Assembly: GCF_001076885.1 (NCBI RefSeq)
Contig: NZ_JVDT01000266.1
Span: 1-64,000, forward strand
Direction of reading: 5' to 3'
Source: Bacillus sp. 522_BSPC
GTDB lineage: Bacteria > Bacillota > Bacilli > Bacillales > Cytobacillaceae
DNA: 64,000 nucleotides
Below are positions 47,700-58,759 of this stretch, piece by piece (within the stretch, counting starts at the first letter, position 1; every line of letters begins with the position of its first letter). The notes under the pieces are model-generated. The model was not told the DNA's origin. It did not search any database and saw nothing but the letters and a program-made list of their open reading frames with translations. Position numbers and translations under genes: made by a program.

Positions 47700-50111
47700 C
47701 TACATCAAAATAAACGGATTAACATCAATCGAGATCTGCAATCCATTTGTGCTTATTTCAGTCTGATAATGATCTAAAATTGACTTTAGAACTTCCTCTA
47801 AGTTTGGTTCTTGTTTATATTTTATTAGGCATTGATAACGATATTTATTCTTTATCCTTGCGATTGGTGAAGCGACTGGTCCTAAAATAACCGTTTGCGG
47901 TGATAATCTATTTCTGACGATCTGCGTGATTTTCTCCGAGACACCGACTACTTTCATCAGCTCTTCATGACTAATCGTAATCATCGTAAGAAAATAGTAT
48001 GGCGGATAGGCATGCTGTCTGCGAATCATCATCTCCGTTTCATAAAAACGGTCATAATCCTGTTCGCTCGCAAGCTCAATACTGTAATGCTCAGGGGTAT
48101 ATGTTTGAAAAATAACTTCTCCCTTTAATTCATGTCTGCCTGCTCTTCCACTTACTTGTGTCAGTAATTGAAAGGTCTTCTCCGATGAGCGGAAATCTGG
48201 CAAATGAAGCATTGTATCAGCTGATAGTACGCCAACTAGCGTAATTCTTGGGAAATCTAGTCCTTTGGCAATCATTTGGGTGCCTAATAGAATATCTGCC
48301 TCTCCATCTTGGAATTTTTGTAGCAGCTTTTCATGAGCACCCTTTCGACTTGTTGTGTCCACATCCATCCGAATAACTCTAGCTTCTGGCAGGATTTTCG
48401 CCAGCTCTTCTTCTACCTTCTGCGTTCCTGTTCCAAAATACCGAATATGCTCACTGCTACATTCTGGACAAGTGGTAGGCGTATATGTTTCATACCCACA
48501 ATAATGACACTTCATCTGATTTTGAAAACGGTGGTAGGTTAAGCTAATATCACAATTCGGACATTTAACAACATACCCACAGTCACGGCACATGACAAAG
48601 GACGAATGCCCTCGCTTATTTAAAAATAAGACTGTTTGCTCTTTCTTTTCAAGGCGATCTTTCAGCTTATCTAGCAATACTTCGGAAAACATGGAGCGAT
48701 TGCCGGTTCGAAGTTCTTCCCGCATATCAATAATTTCCACATTAGGAAGGGATTGGTTATTCATTCGATTAGGAAGGGATAGTAAAGTATATACGCCTTT
48801 TTGGGCTCGTGCAAAGCTTTCTAAAGAAGGAGTTGCACTACCTAAAATAATCGAACAACCATGCTTTTTCCCTCTTTCGATGGCAACGTCCTTTGCATGG
48901 TAACGTGGATTCTCCTCTTGCTTATAGGTCATTTCATGCTCTTCATCAATAATGATAATGCCAAGATTCGTAAATGGAGCAAAGATGGCGGACCTAGCTC
49001 CTACGACAACTTTCACTTCGTTTCTTTGAATTTTTCGCCACTCATCATACTTTTCTCCCACTGACAATCCACTATGCAAAACCGCAACCAGTTCACCAAA
49101 TCGCCCTTTAAAACGGTTAACCATTTGGGGAGTTAGGGCGATTTCAGGGACAAGCACAATCGCTTCCTCTCCCTTTGCCAATACTTTTTCAATGGATTGC
49201 AAATAAACTTCTGTTTTCCCGCTACCGGTTACACCATATAAGAGAAACACTTCATGGCGCTCCTCTTTGACCGCCTGATGGATCGGTGCAACAACCTTCG
49301 CCTGATCATCTGTTAAAGGCAAGGCATATGTTCTTTCAAACTCACGCTCTTGATAAGGATCTCGATATACTTCTTTATCTATTTCGCCGAGAAGACCTTT
49401 TTCAACTAGCCCTTTTATAGCAGCTGTAGAAATCTTTAATTTCGTTAAGAGCTGTTTTTGTTCAATTGGTTCTGGATGCTCACTAAAAAACGCAAGTAAT
49501 TCTTTTTGTTTTTTTGCGTTTTTATTCAGCGATTCTTCGTAATCGGTTAAATCTTCTCTCTTTACCAAAGGATAAATATGCTTTACCTTTTTCTTTTGAC
49601 CTCTTGATTGAACCTCGTAGGAAACTTCTATTGTTCCTTTTTTCACTTCCTTTTGCAGAGCAGAAAGAGATACATTCTTTAGAGCTTCCTCCCACACTAC
49701 TTCTTCCATATTGCGAAAAAGAGCAGCTACCCCTTCTGCCATGTCTTGTTCTTTTCCCATTACCCTTTTTACCTTGCGCTCATATTTAGCCTTTAAAGCC
49801 GGCGGTAGCATCGCTTGAAAAGCAGAAATTTTATAGCAAAGGGTAGAATGAGACAACCAATCAGCAAGGGATAAAAGCTCTTTATTTAAAACAGGTACTA
49901 AGTCCATCGGCTCGATTATCTTTTTAAGTGATTTAAAACTAGACGTTTCCTCCAAGCTTTCCACAAATCCTTGAACCTTTCTAGGACCAAATGGAACAAT
50001 AACTCGCATGCCTGGTTGAATAACCTCTTCCAGTTCTTCTGGAATGAGATAATCAAAGGGTCTGTCCGTTTGTTTTGCCGGAACATCGACAATTACTTTC
50101 GCTACAGTCAT
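47700..50111 (-). CDS. priA: Primosomal protein N' (replication restart helicase PriA)
   Basis: 803 residues. An N-terminal DNA-binding domain precedes the SF2 helicase with GVTGSGKTEVYL, the DEEH box IIIDEEHEMTYKQ and GSATPSLES. Eight zinc-binding cysteines are in CRDCGYVVKCPNC and CHYCGYETYTPTTCPEC. QVSGRAGRH is helicase motif VI. It reloads the replisome at stalled forks. Its start overlaps the coaBC stop by 4 nt. Its usual downstream neighbour def is displaced by the sugar locus. Confidence 0.97.
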   Translation of the reverse strand: MTVAKVIVDVPAKQTDRPFDYLIPEELEEVIQPGMRVIVPFGPRKVQGFVESLEETSSFKSLKKIIEPMDLVPVLNKELLSLADWLSHSTLCYKISAFQAMLPPALKAKYERKVKRVMGKEQDMAEGVAALFRNMEEVVWEEALKNVSLSALQKEVKKGTIEVSYEVQSRGQKKKVKHIYPLVKREDLTDYEESLNKNAKKQKELLAFFSEHPEPIEQKQLLTKLKISTAAIKGLVEKGLLGEIDKEVYRDPYQEREFERTYALPLTDDQAKVVAPIHQAVKEERHEVFLLYGVTGSGKTEVYLQSIEKVLAKGEEAIVLVPEIALTPQMVNRFKGRFGELVAVLHSGLSVGEKYDEWRKIQRNEVKVVVGARSAIFAPFTNLGIIIIDEEHEMTYKQEENPRYHAKDVAIERGKKHGCSIILGSATPSLESFARAQKGVYTLLSLPNRMNNQSLPNVEIIDMREELRTGNRSMFSEVLLDKLKDRLEKKEQTVLFLNKRGHSSFVMCRDCGYVVKCPNCDISLTYHRFQNQMKCHYCGYETYTPTTCPECSSEHIRYFGTGTQKVEEELAKILPEARVIRMDVDTTSRKGAHEKLLQKFQDGEADILLGTQMIAKGLDFPRITLVGVLSADTMLHLPDFRSSEKTFQLLTQVSGRAGRHELKGEVIFQTYTPEHYSIELASEQDYDRFYETEMMIRRQHAYPPYYFLTMITISHEELMKVVGVSEKITQIVRNRLSPQTVILGPVASPIARIKNKYRYQCLIKYKQEPNLEEVLKSILDHYQTEISTNGLQISIDVNPFILM

Positions 50112-51316
50112 TTCTGAACAGCTTCCTTCATCAAGACCGCTTGTTCCAAGATTTTTTCCGCTACTTCATCTTTAGAAAGAAGGGGAAGTTCGATGGAAGT
50201 CCCATCTTTCTTATACATTGTTACTAAATTTGTATCTGTTCCAAAGCCAGAATCCTGCCTATTTACATTATTAGCAACAATCATATCCGCATTTTTCCGT
50301 TTTAATTTATCCATTGCATACACAGCCATATTTTGCGTTTCTGCTGCAAAGCCAATCAGAATTTGTTGATTTTTTCGCGACCCAAGTTCTGACAAAATAT
50401 CCTTAGTCCGTGTAAATTCGATTGTTTCTGGACCGCTTTGCTTTTTCACTTTATGATCATATACTACCGTTGGCTTATAATCACTAACTGCTGCAGTTTT
50501 AATGATAATGTCAGACTTCTCGCTATAGCTTATCACCGCATTATACATCTCTTCAGCACTTTCCACAGAAATTACCTGTGCACCCTTTGGTGGGGCAAGA
50601 TTTGTTGGTCCGGATACTAAAATAACATTTGCCCCATATGCAATTGCCTTTTTTGCAATACTATATCCCATTTTTCCAGATGAATGATTGGAAATAAAAC
50701 GAACAGGATCAATTTTTTCTCGCGTCGGTCCAGCAGTTACGAGAACGGTTGTACCACTAAGGATGTTTTTCTTCCCAGAGAAATAATCCTCCATATGCTG
50801 AATAATCATTTCTGGTTCTTCCAATCTTCCCTTCCCCACATACCCGCATGCTAAATAACCTTCACCCGGGTTAATAAATCGATACCCATAGTCATGAAGC
50901 GTATTAATGTTTTTAATAACTGCAGGGTGATCATACATATGAACATTCATGGCAGGAGCAATCCAAACATCACTTGTCGCTGCAAGCAAGGTGGTTGTAA
51001 TCATATTATCAGCAATGCCGTTTGCTATTTTTCCTATCACATTCGCTGTTGCCGGTGCGACTAAAATCAAATCAGCCCAATCTGCCAAATCAATGTGGGC
51101 AATCACTTTCGGATCTTTTTCATCAAATGTGTCCGTATATACTTCGTTTTTAGAAAGTGCTTTAAAGGTTAAAGGATTCACAAATTCCATGGCCGCTTCC
51201 GACATGATAACCTTCACATCCGCGCCCTTTTGCGTTAATTTACTTGTTAAAGCACATGCCTTATAAACCGCAATTCCTCCCGTAACACAAAGAAGAATCT
51301 TCTTTCCATTCAACAT
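50108..51316 (-). CDS. coaBC: Bifunctional phosphopantothenoylcysteine decarboxylase/synthase
   Basis: 402 residues. The N-terminal flavoprotein CoaC domain (1-180) has GGIAVYKA, the catalytic-type His in HIDLADWADLILVAPATAN, PAMNVHMYDHP and the active Cys in GYLACGYVGKGR. The CoaB domain (190-402) starts TVLVTAGPTREKIDPVRFISN and has KLKRKNADMIVANN. It performs two successive steps of coenzyme A synthesis. It overlaps priA by 4 nt. rpoZ is 314 nt upstream behind a terminator. Confidence 0.96.
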   Translation of the reverse strand: MLNGKKILLCVTGGIAVYKACALTSKLTQKGADVKVIMSEAAMEFVNPLTFKALSKNEVYTDTFDEKDPKVIAHIDLADWADLILVAPATANVIGKIANGIADNMITTTLLAATSDVWIAPAMNVHMYDHPAVIKNINTLHDYGYRFINPGEGYLACGYVGKGRLEEPEMIIQHMEDYFSGKKNILSGTTVLVTAGPTREKIDPVRFISNHSSGKMGYSIAKKAIAYGANVILVSGPTNLAPPKGAQVISVESAEEMYNAVISYSEKSDIIIKTAAVSDYKPTVVYDHKVKKQSGPETIEFTRTKDILSELGSRKNQQILIGFAAETQNMAVYAMDKLKRKNADMIVANNVNRQDSGFGTDTNLVTMYKKDGTSIELPLLSKDEVAEKILEQAVLMKEAVQK

Positions 51317-51380
51317 TATGCGCTTCCTTCCTTTCTTTCTGTTCTAAGAGTTTATGATAAATAATATTGTTTTATTTGTA

Positions 51381-51446
51381 TTCCGTGGGGACAGCACGAT
51401 TCACTGGGACGAGCGCCGAGCCGCTTCGCCAAATCTTAAATCGGAA
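51381..51446. repeat. GC-rich intergenic patch, possible diverged repeat
   Basis: TTCCGTGGGG (51381-51390) at one end and CGGAA (51442-51446) at the other frame a GC-rich core in AT-rich intergenic DNA. It recalls the GC-rich core of the inverted-end repeats but lacks their GAATACAC termini. The rest of 51317-51552 shows nothing identifiable. Confidence 0.3.
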
Positions 51447-51552
51447 ACCAACCTGCTTAGTTAGAATTTAAACATTTATGGGAACACCATTATGTAGTCT
51501 TTCATTACTTCTATTATTGTTAAGCATATAATTAAATAACCATTATGTCCAT

Positions 51553-51599
51553 GAAAAAAGACTTAGTAAATGGAATTGCTCCTTTTACCTAAGCCTTTT
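51553..51599 (-). terminator. Terminator after rpoZ
   Basis: On the minus strand AAAAGGCTTAGGTAAAAGG pairs with CCATTTACTAAGTCTTTT with one bulge, ending in a T run. It starts about 32 nt after the rpoZ stop and separates it from coaBC. Confidence 0.7.
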
Positions 51600-51630
51600 A
51601 GTTTGTACTATATTTTTCAAAAAAATTTAA

Positions 51631-51848
51631 TTATTCCTCGCTTGAACCACTTGGAGTATTTACACGGTAAGTTAGCTGATCTTTATTAATCTCTTCTAAT
51701 GCTTTTCCTACATTTTTATGAGAAACATATTTTGCTAATTGTGGTCTCGCATTTGTTTGTAGCTTTCTTGCTCTCTTTGCAGCAACAGATACTAATGAAT
51801 ATTTAGAATCGATTTTTGTCATTAATTTATCAATGGATGGATATAACA

Positions 51849-51849
<1 letters not shown>
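51631..51849 (-). CDS. rpoZ: RNA polymerase omega subunit
   Basis: 72 residues. The start [28 protein letters not shown] is the conserved omega motif. It aids assembly and stability of RNA polymerase. Its ATG touches the gmk stop codon, the usual gmk-rpoZ pair. Confidence 0.96.
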
Positions 51850-52472
<623 letters not shown>

Positions 52473-52736
52473 CTACCCTTCGTCTATAATCTCATCACGA
52501 TCATTTAATCGATGTGCAACCGTTTCTGGCTGAACTGCTGAAAGAACAACATGATCGCTATCCATTACGATAACCGCTCTCGTTCTTCTGCCATATGTAG
52601 CATCTATTAATGATCCTCTATCCCTAGCATCTTGGATAATGCGTTTAATGGGGGCAGATTCTGGACTGACAATAGAGATAATTCTATTTGCAGAAACTAT
52701 GTTTCCAAAACCAATATTAATTAACTTAATGGACAT
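52473..52736 (-). CDS. remA: Biofilm matrix regulator RemA
   Basis: 87 residues, matching B. subtilis RemA (YlzA). Conserved [27 protein letters not shown] at the start and [16 protein letters not shown] follow the family. It is a DNA-binding regulator of matrix and osmoprotection genes in Bacillus. It precedes gmk by 9 nt. Confidence 0.95.
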   Translation of the reverse strand: MSIKLINIGFGNIVSANRIISIVSPESAPIKRIIQDARDRGSLIDATYGRRTRAVIVMDSDHVVLSAVQPETVAHRLNDRDEIIDEG

Positions 52737-52796
52737 TTGCCTACTCCAATCCTATTATTTTTAGTTTTAACTAGGAAGATTTATTCTAAACCCTAT

Positions 52797-53671
52797 TTAT
52801 TCAATGTTTTGGATTTGTTCTTTCATTTTTTCCAAACAGCTTTTCACCTCGACAACAATTGCTCCAATTGCTGATGAATTAGCTTTAGAACCTATCGTAT
52901 TGATTTCTCTGTTCATTTCCTGCAACAAGAAATCAAGCTTTCTTCCAATCGGGCTTTCTTCTTCCATAATTTGATAAAACTGTCTAATATGACTATGTAA
53001 TCTAACTAATTCCTCATTAATATCTGCTTTATCTGCAAAAATTGCCACTTCTGTAACGAGTCTTGCTTCCTCTATCGGTTCCGGCAAATAGCTTTCTAGA
53101 CGTGCTTTCAGCTTTTCCCGGTATTGTGAAATCACTTCAGGAGCTAATGACTGTAATTTTCAACCCAAGTCTCTGTTTGCTTCAGGTTGTTTTCTAAGTC
53201 TTTGGATAACTCTAATCCTTCTATTGTTCGCATATTATTTAACTGGACAACCGCTTCTTCAACTGTAGTAAGTAATACTTCTGATAGTTCTTCCATGTCA
53301 AGTTCCCGTTCTACTATCTGAAAACACTCTTCTTGATTTAAGAGATCTCGTAGGGAGATAGGCTCTTCAATGGAATATTTGTCTTTTAATTGATGAAGTA
53401 ATTGGTAATATTGATCAAGCAATGGCCAATCGACGATCATTTCTTGGCCCCTTTTCTCTTCATCTTCTAAGCTTACAAATACTTCTACTCTACCTCTATG
53501 TATATAGTTTGAAATAATTTTCTTTATTTGTTCTTCCAAATATAGAAATTGCTTTGGCATCCGAATAATCTGATCGCTAAACCTGTGATTGACCGATTTC
53601 ATTTCAATGTGAAGTGTTGAATGATGATATTGTTTTGTTGCTCTTCCAAATCCAGTCATACTTTTTATCAT
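52797..53671 (-). pseudogene. yloC: yicC/yloC family gene split by a one-base frameshift
   Basis: Two frames give one YicC-type protein of about 291 residues. The first (53671-53144, 175 residues, starting MIKSMTGFGRA) ends in TWVENYSH then a stop. The second continues from about 53150 to 52797 in another frame (APEVISQYREKL...). One extra A in the AAAA run (53157-53160) would restore WVEKLQSLAPEVISQYREK, a good fit to the family. No other damage is seen, so this is either a recent mutation or a sequencing error in a homopolymer. Intact members are stress-linked endoribonuclease-like proteins. Neighbours (remA, gmk) match the yloC locus. Confidence 0.85.
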
Positions 53672-53747
53672 GCTAACACATCCGTTTTCTTAAAATGTGC
53701 GAATTAATGTTGCTCATGCTTTTCCCGCAAAGTTTCGCTACTAACCC

Positions 53748-53861
53748 GCAGCCTGAATACACTTCGCTTTCCGTGGGGCGAGCGGTGAGCCTCCTCAGCT
53801 TCTCTTCCGGGGTCTCACCTGTCTCGCTAATCCCCGTGGTGTCTCCGTGTATTCAGGCTGC
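53748..53861. repeat. Inverted-end intergenic repeat, copy B
   Basis: 114 nt with perfect 15-bp inverted ends, GCAGCCTGAATACAC and GTGTATTCAGGCTGC. The interior is GC-rich (CCGTGGGGCGAGCGGTGAGC, TCTCGCTAATCCCCG). It lies in the 53672-53948 gap between yloC and the ATPase, with no coding content. The ends and TTCGCTT border match copy A. It could form a large hairpin in RNA or be a non-autonomous element. Confidence 0.85.
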
Positions 53862-53948
53862 TTTATTATTCTTTAATAATTTCTCATCATACTTGCATAG
53901 CGTCGAATATTTTAGAAAAAACAGCATTAAAAACCACATTAAATAAAT

Positions 53949-53980
53949 AAAAGGTAATAGAGTGGTCTCTACTACCTTTT
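53949..53980 (-). terminator. Terminator of the calcium P-ATPase gene
   Basis: On the minus strand AAAAGGTAGTAGAG, loop ACCA, CTCTATTACCTTTT, one G-U pair, followed by ATTTATTT. It begins 15 nt after the stop codon. Confidence 0.85.
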
Positions 53981-53995
53981 GGATTATAACATATT

Positions 53996-56674
53996 TTATT
54001 TTGATTTACTTAATAAAAATGATCCTGCGAGTAAAAAAGTTGGTACGGAAGCGAATCCGATGATCATTGGCCAATCTTTCATTGCTATTGGCAGTGTATG
54101 GAAGATTTCTTGTAGGAATGGTACGTAAATGACGACTAGTGCAAGTACAAGGGATGAAATAACGGCCCATACAAGATACATATTGCCAAATGGGTTTCTT
54201 GAAAAAATTGATTTTTCACTGCGGCAGTCAAAAACATGTATTAACTGAGCAAGGACTAATGTGATAAATGCCACTGTTTGGGCGTATTCTAGATTTTCTG
54301 GATTATTATCATAGGCAAACATAAACGCTAAAATTGTGGAAATCCCGATTAAAAATCCTCTTGAAATTACCTTCCAGCCGAGCCCTCTTGAAAATACACC
54401 TTCATTCGGACTTCGCGGACCTCTTTTCATGACATTGTCTTCTGGTCTATCCAAGCCTAAGGCCATTGCTGGCAATCCATCTGTTACTAAATTCACCCAT
54501 AGAATTTGGATTGGTACAAGTGGTAAAGGTAGAGCTAATAACATCGCAAACAGCATAACCAGTATTTCCCCAACATTTGAAGCTAGTAAATAACGGATAA
54601 ATTTACGAATATTTTCATAGATATTTCTACCTTCTACGATCGCTGCTTTAATGCTTGCAAAATTGTCATCCATTAATACTAAAGAGGATGCTTCCTTCGC
54701 TACATCTGTACCTGTAATTCCCATTGCAATACCGATGTCCGCCTTCTTGATTGCTGGAGCATCATTCACTCCATCACCAGTCATAGCTACGACATGTCCT
54801 CTATTTTGGAATGCTTGAACAATCTTCAGTTTATGTTCTGGAGAAACGCGAGCAAATACAGCAACATCTTCTACAATATCCTCTAATTCTTGTAAACTTA
54901 AATCTGTTAGCTCTTTTCCTTCCATTACCTTGGAACGGTTATTGGCAATGCCAAGCTGCTTAGCAATCGCTTTTGCCGTAATAACATGGTCTCCGGTAAT
55001 CATAACTGTCTTAATTCCAGCTTCTTTACATTCTTTGACAGCTTGTTTTACTTCTGGTCTTGGTGGGTCAATAATGCCTTGGAGCCCGATAAAAATTAAA
55101 TCCTTTTCCGCTTCTCTTTCGTGCAAAATAATCGTATTTGGAGATATTTCCTTATATCCAATAGCGATTGTACGAAGCGCTTGGGAAGCTAATCCGTTAA
55201 TCGCTTCCTGCACTACTTTCTTCTGCTCACTTCCTAATACAGTGGAACGATTTTCAAAAAGAATCGATTTACTTTGACCAATCAACACATCTGGCGCACC
55301 TTTTGTTACGACAAACTGTCTTCCAGATGGGTCTTTTACGATCACACTCATCATTTTTCTTGTCGAATCAAAAGGAAATTCATTCACTATCGTAAATTGA
55401 TTTAATAATTGAGAGCGCGTAAATCCTGCCTTCATACCAGCAACTAGTATAGCGCCTTCTGTCGGATCACCGTTTAAAACATATTCTCCGTCTTTTTGCA
55501 GTATCTCTGCATGATTACAAAGCATTCCAAATGTTAAAAGCTGTTGTAACGCCTTATCTTTAGCAGGATCGACTAATTTTTCATCTGCATAGTATTTTCC
55601 TTGTGGTTCGTATCCTGTTCCATCTACTGTATACGTTTTGCCACCAATCCATGTTCTTGTAACCGTCATTTTATTTTGCGTTAATGTACCGGTTTTGTCT
55701 GAACAGATTACAGAAGCACATCCCAGCGTTTCTACTGCAGGCAATTTACGGACAATTGCATTTTTTCGGATCATTTTCTGAACACCAAGAGATAAAGCAA
55801 TTGTAACAATCGCCGGTAGCCCTTCTGGTATTGCAGCAACTGCTAAGGATACACCTGCTAGAACCATTGTGTATAAATCATGTCCTTGAAGTACACCAAT
55901 TACTACAACTAATACTGTTAATAGCAAGGCCGTTACAATGAGAATCTTCCCTAACTGCTCTAATCTTCTTTGCAGTGGGGTTGTCACAGAATCTGCATTT
56001 TGCAGCAAGTCTGCGATTTGTCCCATCGCCGTCTTCATTCCCGTACCGATTACGACACCAACACCACTTCCACGCGAAACCATCGTACCCATAAAGCCCA
56101 TATTCTCCATATCACCGAGCGCTAAATTATTATTCTTAATGGCTGATACGATTTTAGGAACAGGTACAGATTCACCTGTTAACGCTGATTCTTCGACCTC
56201 TAAACTTCTTGATTCTATTATTCTTACATCTGCACCGATTCGGTCCCCGCTAGCAAATTTAATGACATCCCCAGGAACTAATTCCTTTGATAAAATATTT
56301 ATCCATTCCCCGTTGCGAAGGGCATGAACATGGGGCTGTGATAACTCCTTTAAAGCAGACAAGGATTTCTCTGCACGAATTTCTTGAAAAAATCCAAGAA
56401 AACTATTGAGAATTATGATTGCAATAATGGCAATCGCATCAATATATTCACCCAATAAACCTGAAACAAGCGTAGCAGCTAAAAGAACAAGTACCATAAA
56501 ATCCTTAAATTGACTGAAGAAAATAAGCAATAGTGATTGCTTTTCTCCTTCCTCTAATTCATTAAATCCAAAATTCTTTCGTCGCTTTTCCGCCTCTTCA
56601 TCCGTTAATCCAGCCGAAAAATCAGTATTCAATGTTTGTTCTACTTCTTTTTCGTTCATTTCATGATAGTTCAT
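53996..56674 (-). CDS. yloB: Calcium-transporting P-type ATPase
   Basis: 892 residues, type IIA (SERCA-like). The actuator loop has TGES, the phosphorylated Asp is in CSDKTGTLTQNKMTV, and GDGVNDAPAIKKADIGIAMG closes the P domain. Ten membrane helices are predicted, with the ion-site sequence IPEGLPAIV in helix 4 and NLVTDGLPAMALGLD in helix 6. B. subtilis YloB is 890 residues and pumps calcium, with a role in germination. It is divergent from rqcH, as in B. subtilis. Confidence 0.95.
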   Translation of the reverse strand: MNYHEMNEKEVEQTLNTDFSAGLTDEEAEKRRKNFGFNELEEGEKQSLLLIFFSQFKDFMVLVLLAATLVSGLLGEYIDAIAIIAIIILNSFLGFFQEIRAEKSLSALKELSQPHVHALRNGEWINILSKELVPGDVIKFASGDRIGADVRIIESRSLEVEESALTGESVPVPKIVSAIKNNNLALGDMENMGFMGTMVSRGSGVGVVIGTGMKTAMGQIADLLQNADSVTTPLQRRLEQLGKILIVTALLLTVLVVVIGVLQGHDLYTMVLAGVSLAVAAIPEGLPAIVTIALSLGVQKMIRKNAIVRKLPAVETLGCASVICSDKTGTLTQNKMTVTRTWIGGKTYTVDGTGYEPQGKYYADEKLVDPAKDKALQQLLTFGMLCNHAEILQKDGEYVLNGDPTEGAILVAGMKAGFTRSQLLNQFTIVNEFPFDSTRKMMSVIVKDPSGRQFVVTKGAPDVLIGQSKSILFENRSTVLGSEQKKVVQEAINGLASQALRTIAIGYKEISPNTIILHEREAEKDLIFIGLQGIIDPPRPEVKQAVKECKEAGIKTVMITGDHVITAKAIAKQLGIANNRSKVMEGKELTDLSLQELEDIVEDVAVFARVSPEHKLKIVQAFQNRGHVVAMTGDGVNDAPAIKKADIGIAMGITGTDVAKEASSLVLMDDNFASIKAAIVEGRNIYENIRKFIRYLLASNVGEILVMLFAMLLALPLPLVPIQILWVNLVTDGLPAMALGLDRPEDNVMKRGPRSPNEGVFSRGLGWKVISRGFLIGISTILAFMFAYDNNPENLEYAQTVAFITLVLAQLIHVFDCRSEKSIFSRNPFGNMYLVWAVISSLVLALVVIYVPFLQEIFHTLPIAMKDWPMIIGFASVPTFLLAGSFLLSKSK

Positions 56675-57006
56675 CCGGCCATCTCACTTCCCCCTTTTTC
56701 ATTCACCGTTCGCGAATAGCACTTTTGCGAAATAATTACGTAGTAGTTCTGAACAAAGGTTAGCAATTCTAACTAACATACATAGTTGTCCCAACACCAC
56801 TCTATGGAAATCATATTCAGGCTTGGCCGAAAAAATGCTATCAGGGTTAGATTTTTATTTCGTTTTAAAATTAAAAATAATTTTTTGGCCATTTTTTCTT
56901 ATCACAAGATGCTAATTTTTCTTCATTAAGGCTACCAAATCCTTGTATTTCTTTGTAATTAAAGATAGAGTAAAGAGGGAAATTATTATAAATGAGGTTG
57001 TTAGTT
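56675..57006. other. Divergent promoter region between ATPase and rqcH
   Basis: About 330 nt, very AT-rich. On the plus strand TTGTAT (56943-56948) and TAGAGT (56966-56971) with a 17-nt spacer are a possible rqcH promoter. I see no clear pair for the ATPase gene and no repeat or small gene. Confidence 0.35.
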
Positions 57007-58719
57007 ATGTCATTTGATGGTTTATTTACAAGAGCAATGTCCCTGGAATTAAAAGAGCTGTTACTAGGAGGTAGAATTAATAAAGTTCAGCAGCCTTTTA
57101 CAAATGAAATTATTTTATCTGTTCGTGCAAATGGAAAAAATCAAAAGTTGCTTTTATCTGCACATCCGAGCTATGCACGAGTTCAAATTACCGAGGAAAC
57201 ATATGAAAATCCGAAAGAGCCACCAATGTTTTGCATGCTTTTACGCAAGCATTTAGAAGGTTACTTTATAGAAGACATTTATCAGATAGACAATGAACGA
57301 ATCATTGTTTTTGAGATTAGAGGAAGAAATGAAATTGGCGATACTTCCTATAAAAAACTGATGATTGAAATAATGGGACGACACAGCAATATTATTTTGA
57401 TCGATCGCGACAAAAATACGATTTTAGATAGCATTAAACATATTTCCTATGCTGTTAATAGCCATAGAGCCATACTACCTGGCTATGAGTATAAGGCTCC
57501 ACCAAAACAAGAAAAACAAGATCCTTATACAGCTACAGAGGAAGATGTTTTAAGAGCAATTGATTTTAATAGCGGAAAGTTGGACAAGCAGCTTGTACAG
57601 CAGTTCGCTGGATTCTCCCCTTTAGTTGCCAAAGAAATTTTCTATCATGCTGGCCTTGCGAACCGCGATACACTGCCAAAGGCTTTTCTTGCTATAATGG
57701 ATCCAATAAAAAAAGGCAGCTATGCTCCTTCTATTATGGATACTCCCGAAAAAGAATATTTTTACTTTCTGCCAATAGAGCATGTGAAAGGTGAAATTAA
57801 AGCTTTCCCTACTTTAAGCAAAATGCTTGATCGATATTATTTCGGAAAAGCAGAACGGGATCGAGTAAAGCAACAAAGCAATGATTTAGAGCGTTTCATT
57901 GTGAATGAACGGGATAAAAATAGCAAAAAGATTAAAAAGCTAGAACGTTCATTAATGGAAGCAGAGAACGCAGAGGAATATCAATTGCTTGGCGAACTCT
58001 TAACAGCAAATTTATATGCAGTTAAAAAAGGCATGTCAGAGGTAGAAGTTCTAAATTACTACGAAGAAGATGGGGTAATGATTAAGATTCCCCTTAATCC
58101 AAGACTATCTCCTTCTGAAAATGCGCAAAAATATTTTACGAAATATCAAAAGGCGAAAAACTCTATTGACATTATTAAGGAACAAATTCAACTAGCAGAA
58201 CAAGAATACGAGTATTTTGAAACATTATACCAGCAAATTCTTGCTGCCTCACCGAAGGATATTCAAGAAATTCGTGAAGAGCTAGTAGAAGAAGGATACT
58301 TAAGAGAAAGGCAAAAAAAACAAACGAAAAAACAACAAAATGTAAAGCCAGTACTAGATTATTATTTATCTGATGATCAAACAGAGATTATCGTTGGCAA
58401 AAACAATAAACAAAATGATTATTTAACCAATCGTGTAGCTGCCAGGGATGAGATTTGGCTGCATACGAAGGATATCCCTGGATCCCATGTCGTTATCCGG
58501 AGCAAGGAACCTTCGGAGGAAACAATTCTACAAGCTGCCAAATTAGCCGCTTATTTCAGTAAAGCTCGCCAATCAAGTTCTGTTCCAGTGGATTATACCC
58601 TAGTCCGTCATGTGAAAAAGCCAAGTGGCGCAAAACCCGGTTTTGTTATCTATGATAATCAGCAAACAGTTTATGTAACCCCAGATGAGGAAACTGTGAT
58701 TCGGTTAAAAGCGAAATAA
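57007..58719 (+). CDS. rqcH: Ribosome-associated quality control protein RqcH
   Basis: 570 residues from the ATG at 57007, whose product begins [11 protein letters not shown] like its relatives, with GAGG 9 nt upstream. An ATG at 56992 is possible but its site is too distant. The NFACT-N domain ([22 protein letters not shown]) is followed by helix-hairpin-helix and coiled-coil parts, then NFACT-R (about 445-560; [18 protein letters not shown]). It binds stalled 50S subunits and adds poly-alanine tails. Formerly annotated as a fibronectin-binding protein (YloA/FbpA). Confidence 0.95.
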   Translation: MSFDGLFTRAMSLELKELLLGGRINKVQQPFTNEIILSVRANGKNQKLLLSAHPSYARVQITEETYENPKEPPMFCMLLRKHLEGYFIEDIYQIDNERIIVFEIRGRNEIGDTSYKKLMIEIMGRHSNIILIDRDKNTILDSIKHISYAVNSHRAILPGYEYKAPPKQEKQDPYTATEEDVLRAIDFNSGKLDKQLVQQFAGFSPLVAKEIFYHAGLANRDTLPKAFLAIMDPIKKGSYAPSIMDTPEKEYFYFLPIEHVKGEIKAFPTLSKMLDRYYFGKAERDRVKQQSNDLERFIVNERDKNSKKIKKLERSLMEAENAEEYQLLGELLTANLYAVKKGMSEVEVLNYYEEDGVMIKIPLNPRLSPSENAQKYFTKYQKAKNSIDIIKEQIQLAEQEYEYFETLYQQILAASPKDIQEIREELVEEGYLRERQKKQTKKQQNVKPVLDYYLSDDQTEIIVGKNNKQNDYLTNRVAARDEIWLHTKDIPGSHVVIRSKEPSEETILQAAKLAAYFSKARQSSSVPVDYTLVRHVKKPSGAKPGFVIYDNQQTVYVTPDEETVIRLKAK

Positions 58720-58723
58720 AAAG

Positions 58724-58759
58724 CAAATCGCGAGAGGCAATGCTGCCTCTCGCGATTTG
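58724..58759 (+). terminator. Terminator of rqcH
   Basis: A perfect 16-bp stem, CAAATCGCGAGAGGCA with TGCCTCTCGCGATTTG, loop of 4, then TTTTATT. It begins 4 nt after the stop codon. Confidence 0.9.

Noticed and set aside
53144-53175. Programmed -1 frameshift in yicC
   Set aside because: No canonical X XXY YYZ slippery heptamer in frame and no clear downstream structure; a one-base loss or sequencing error is simpler.
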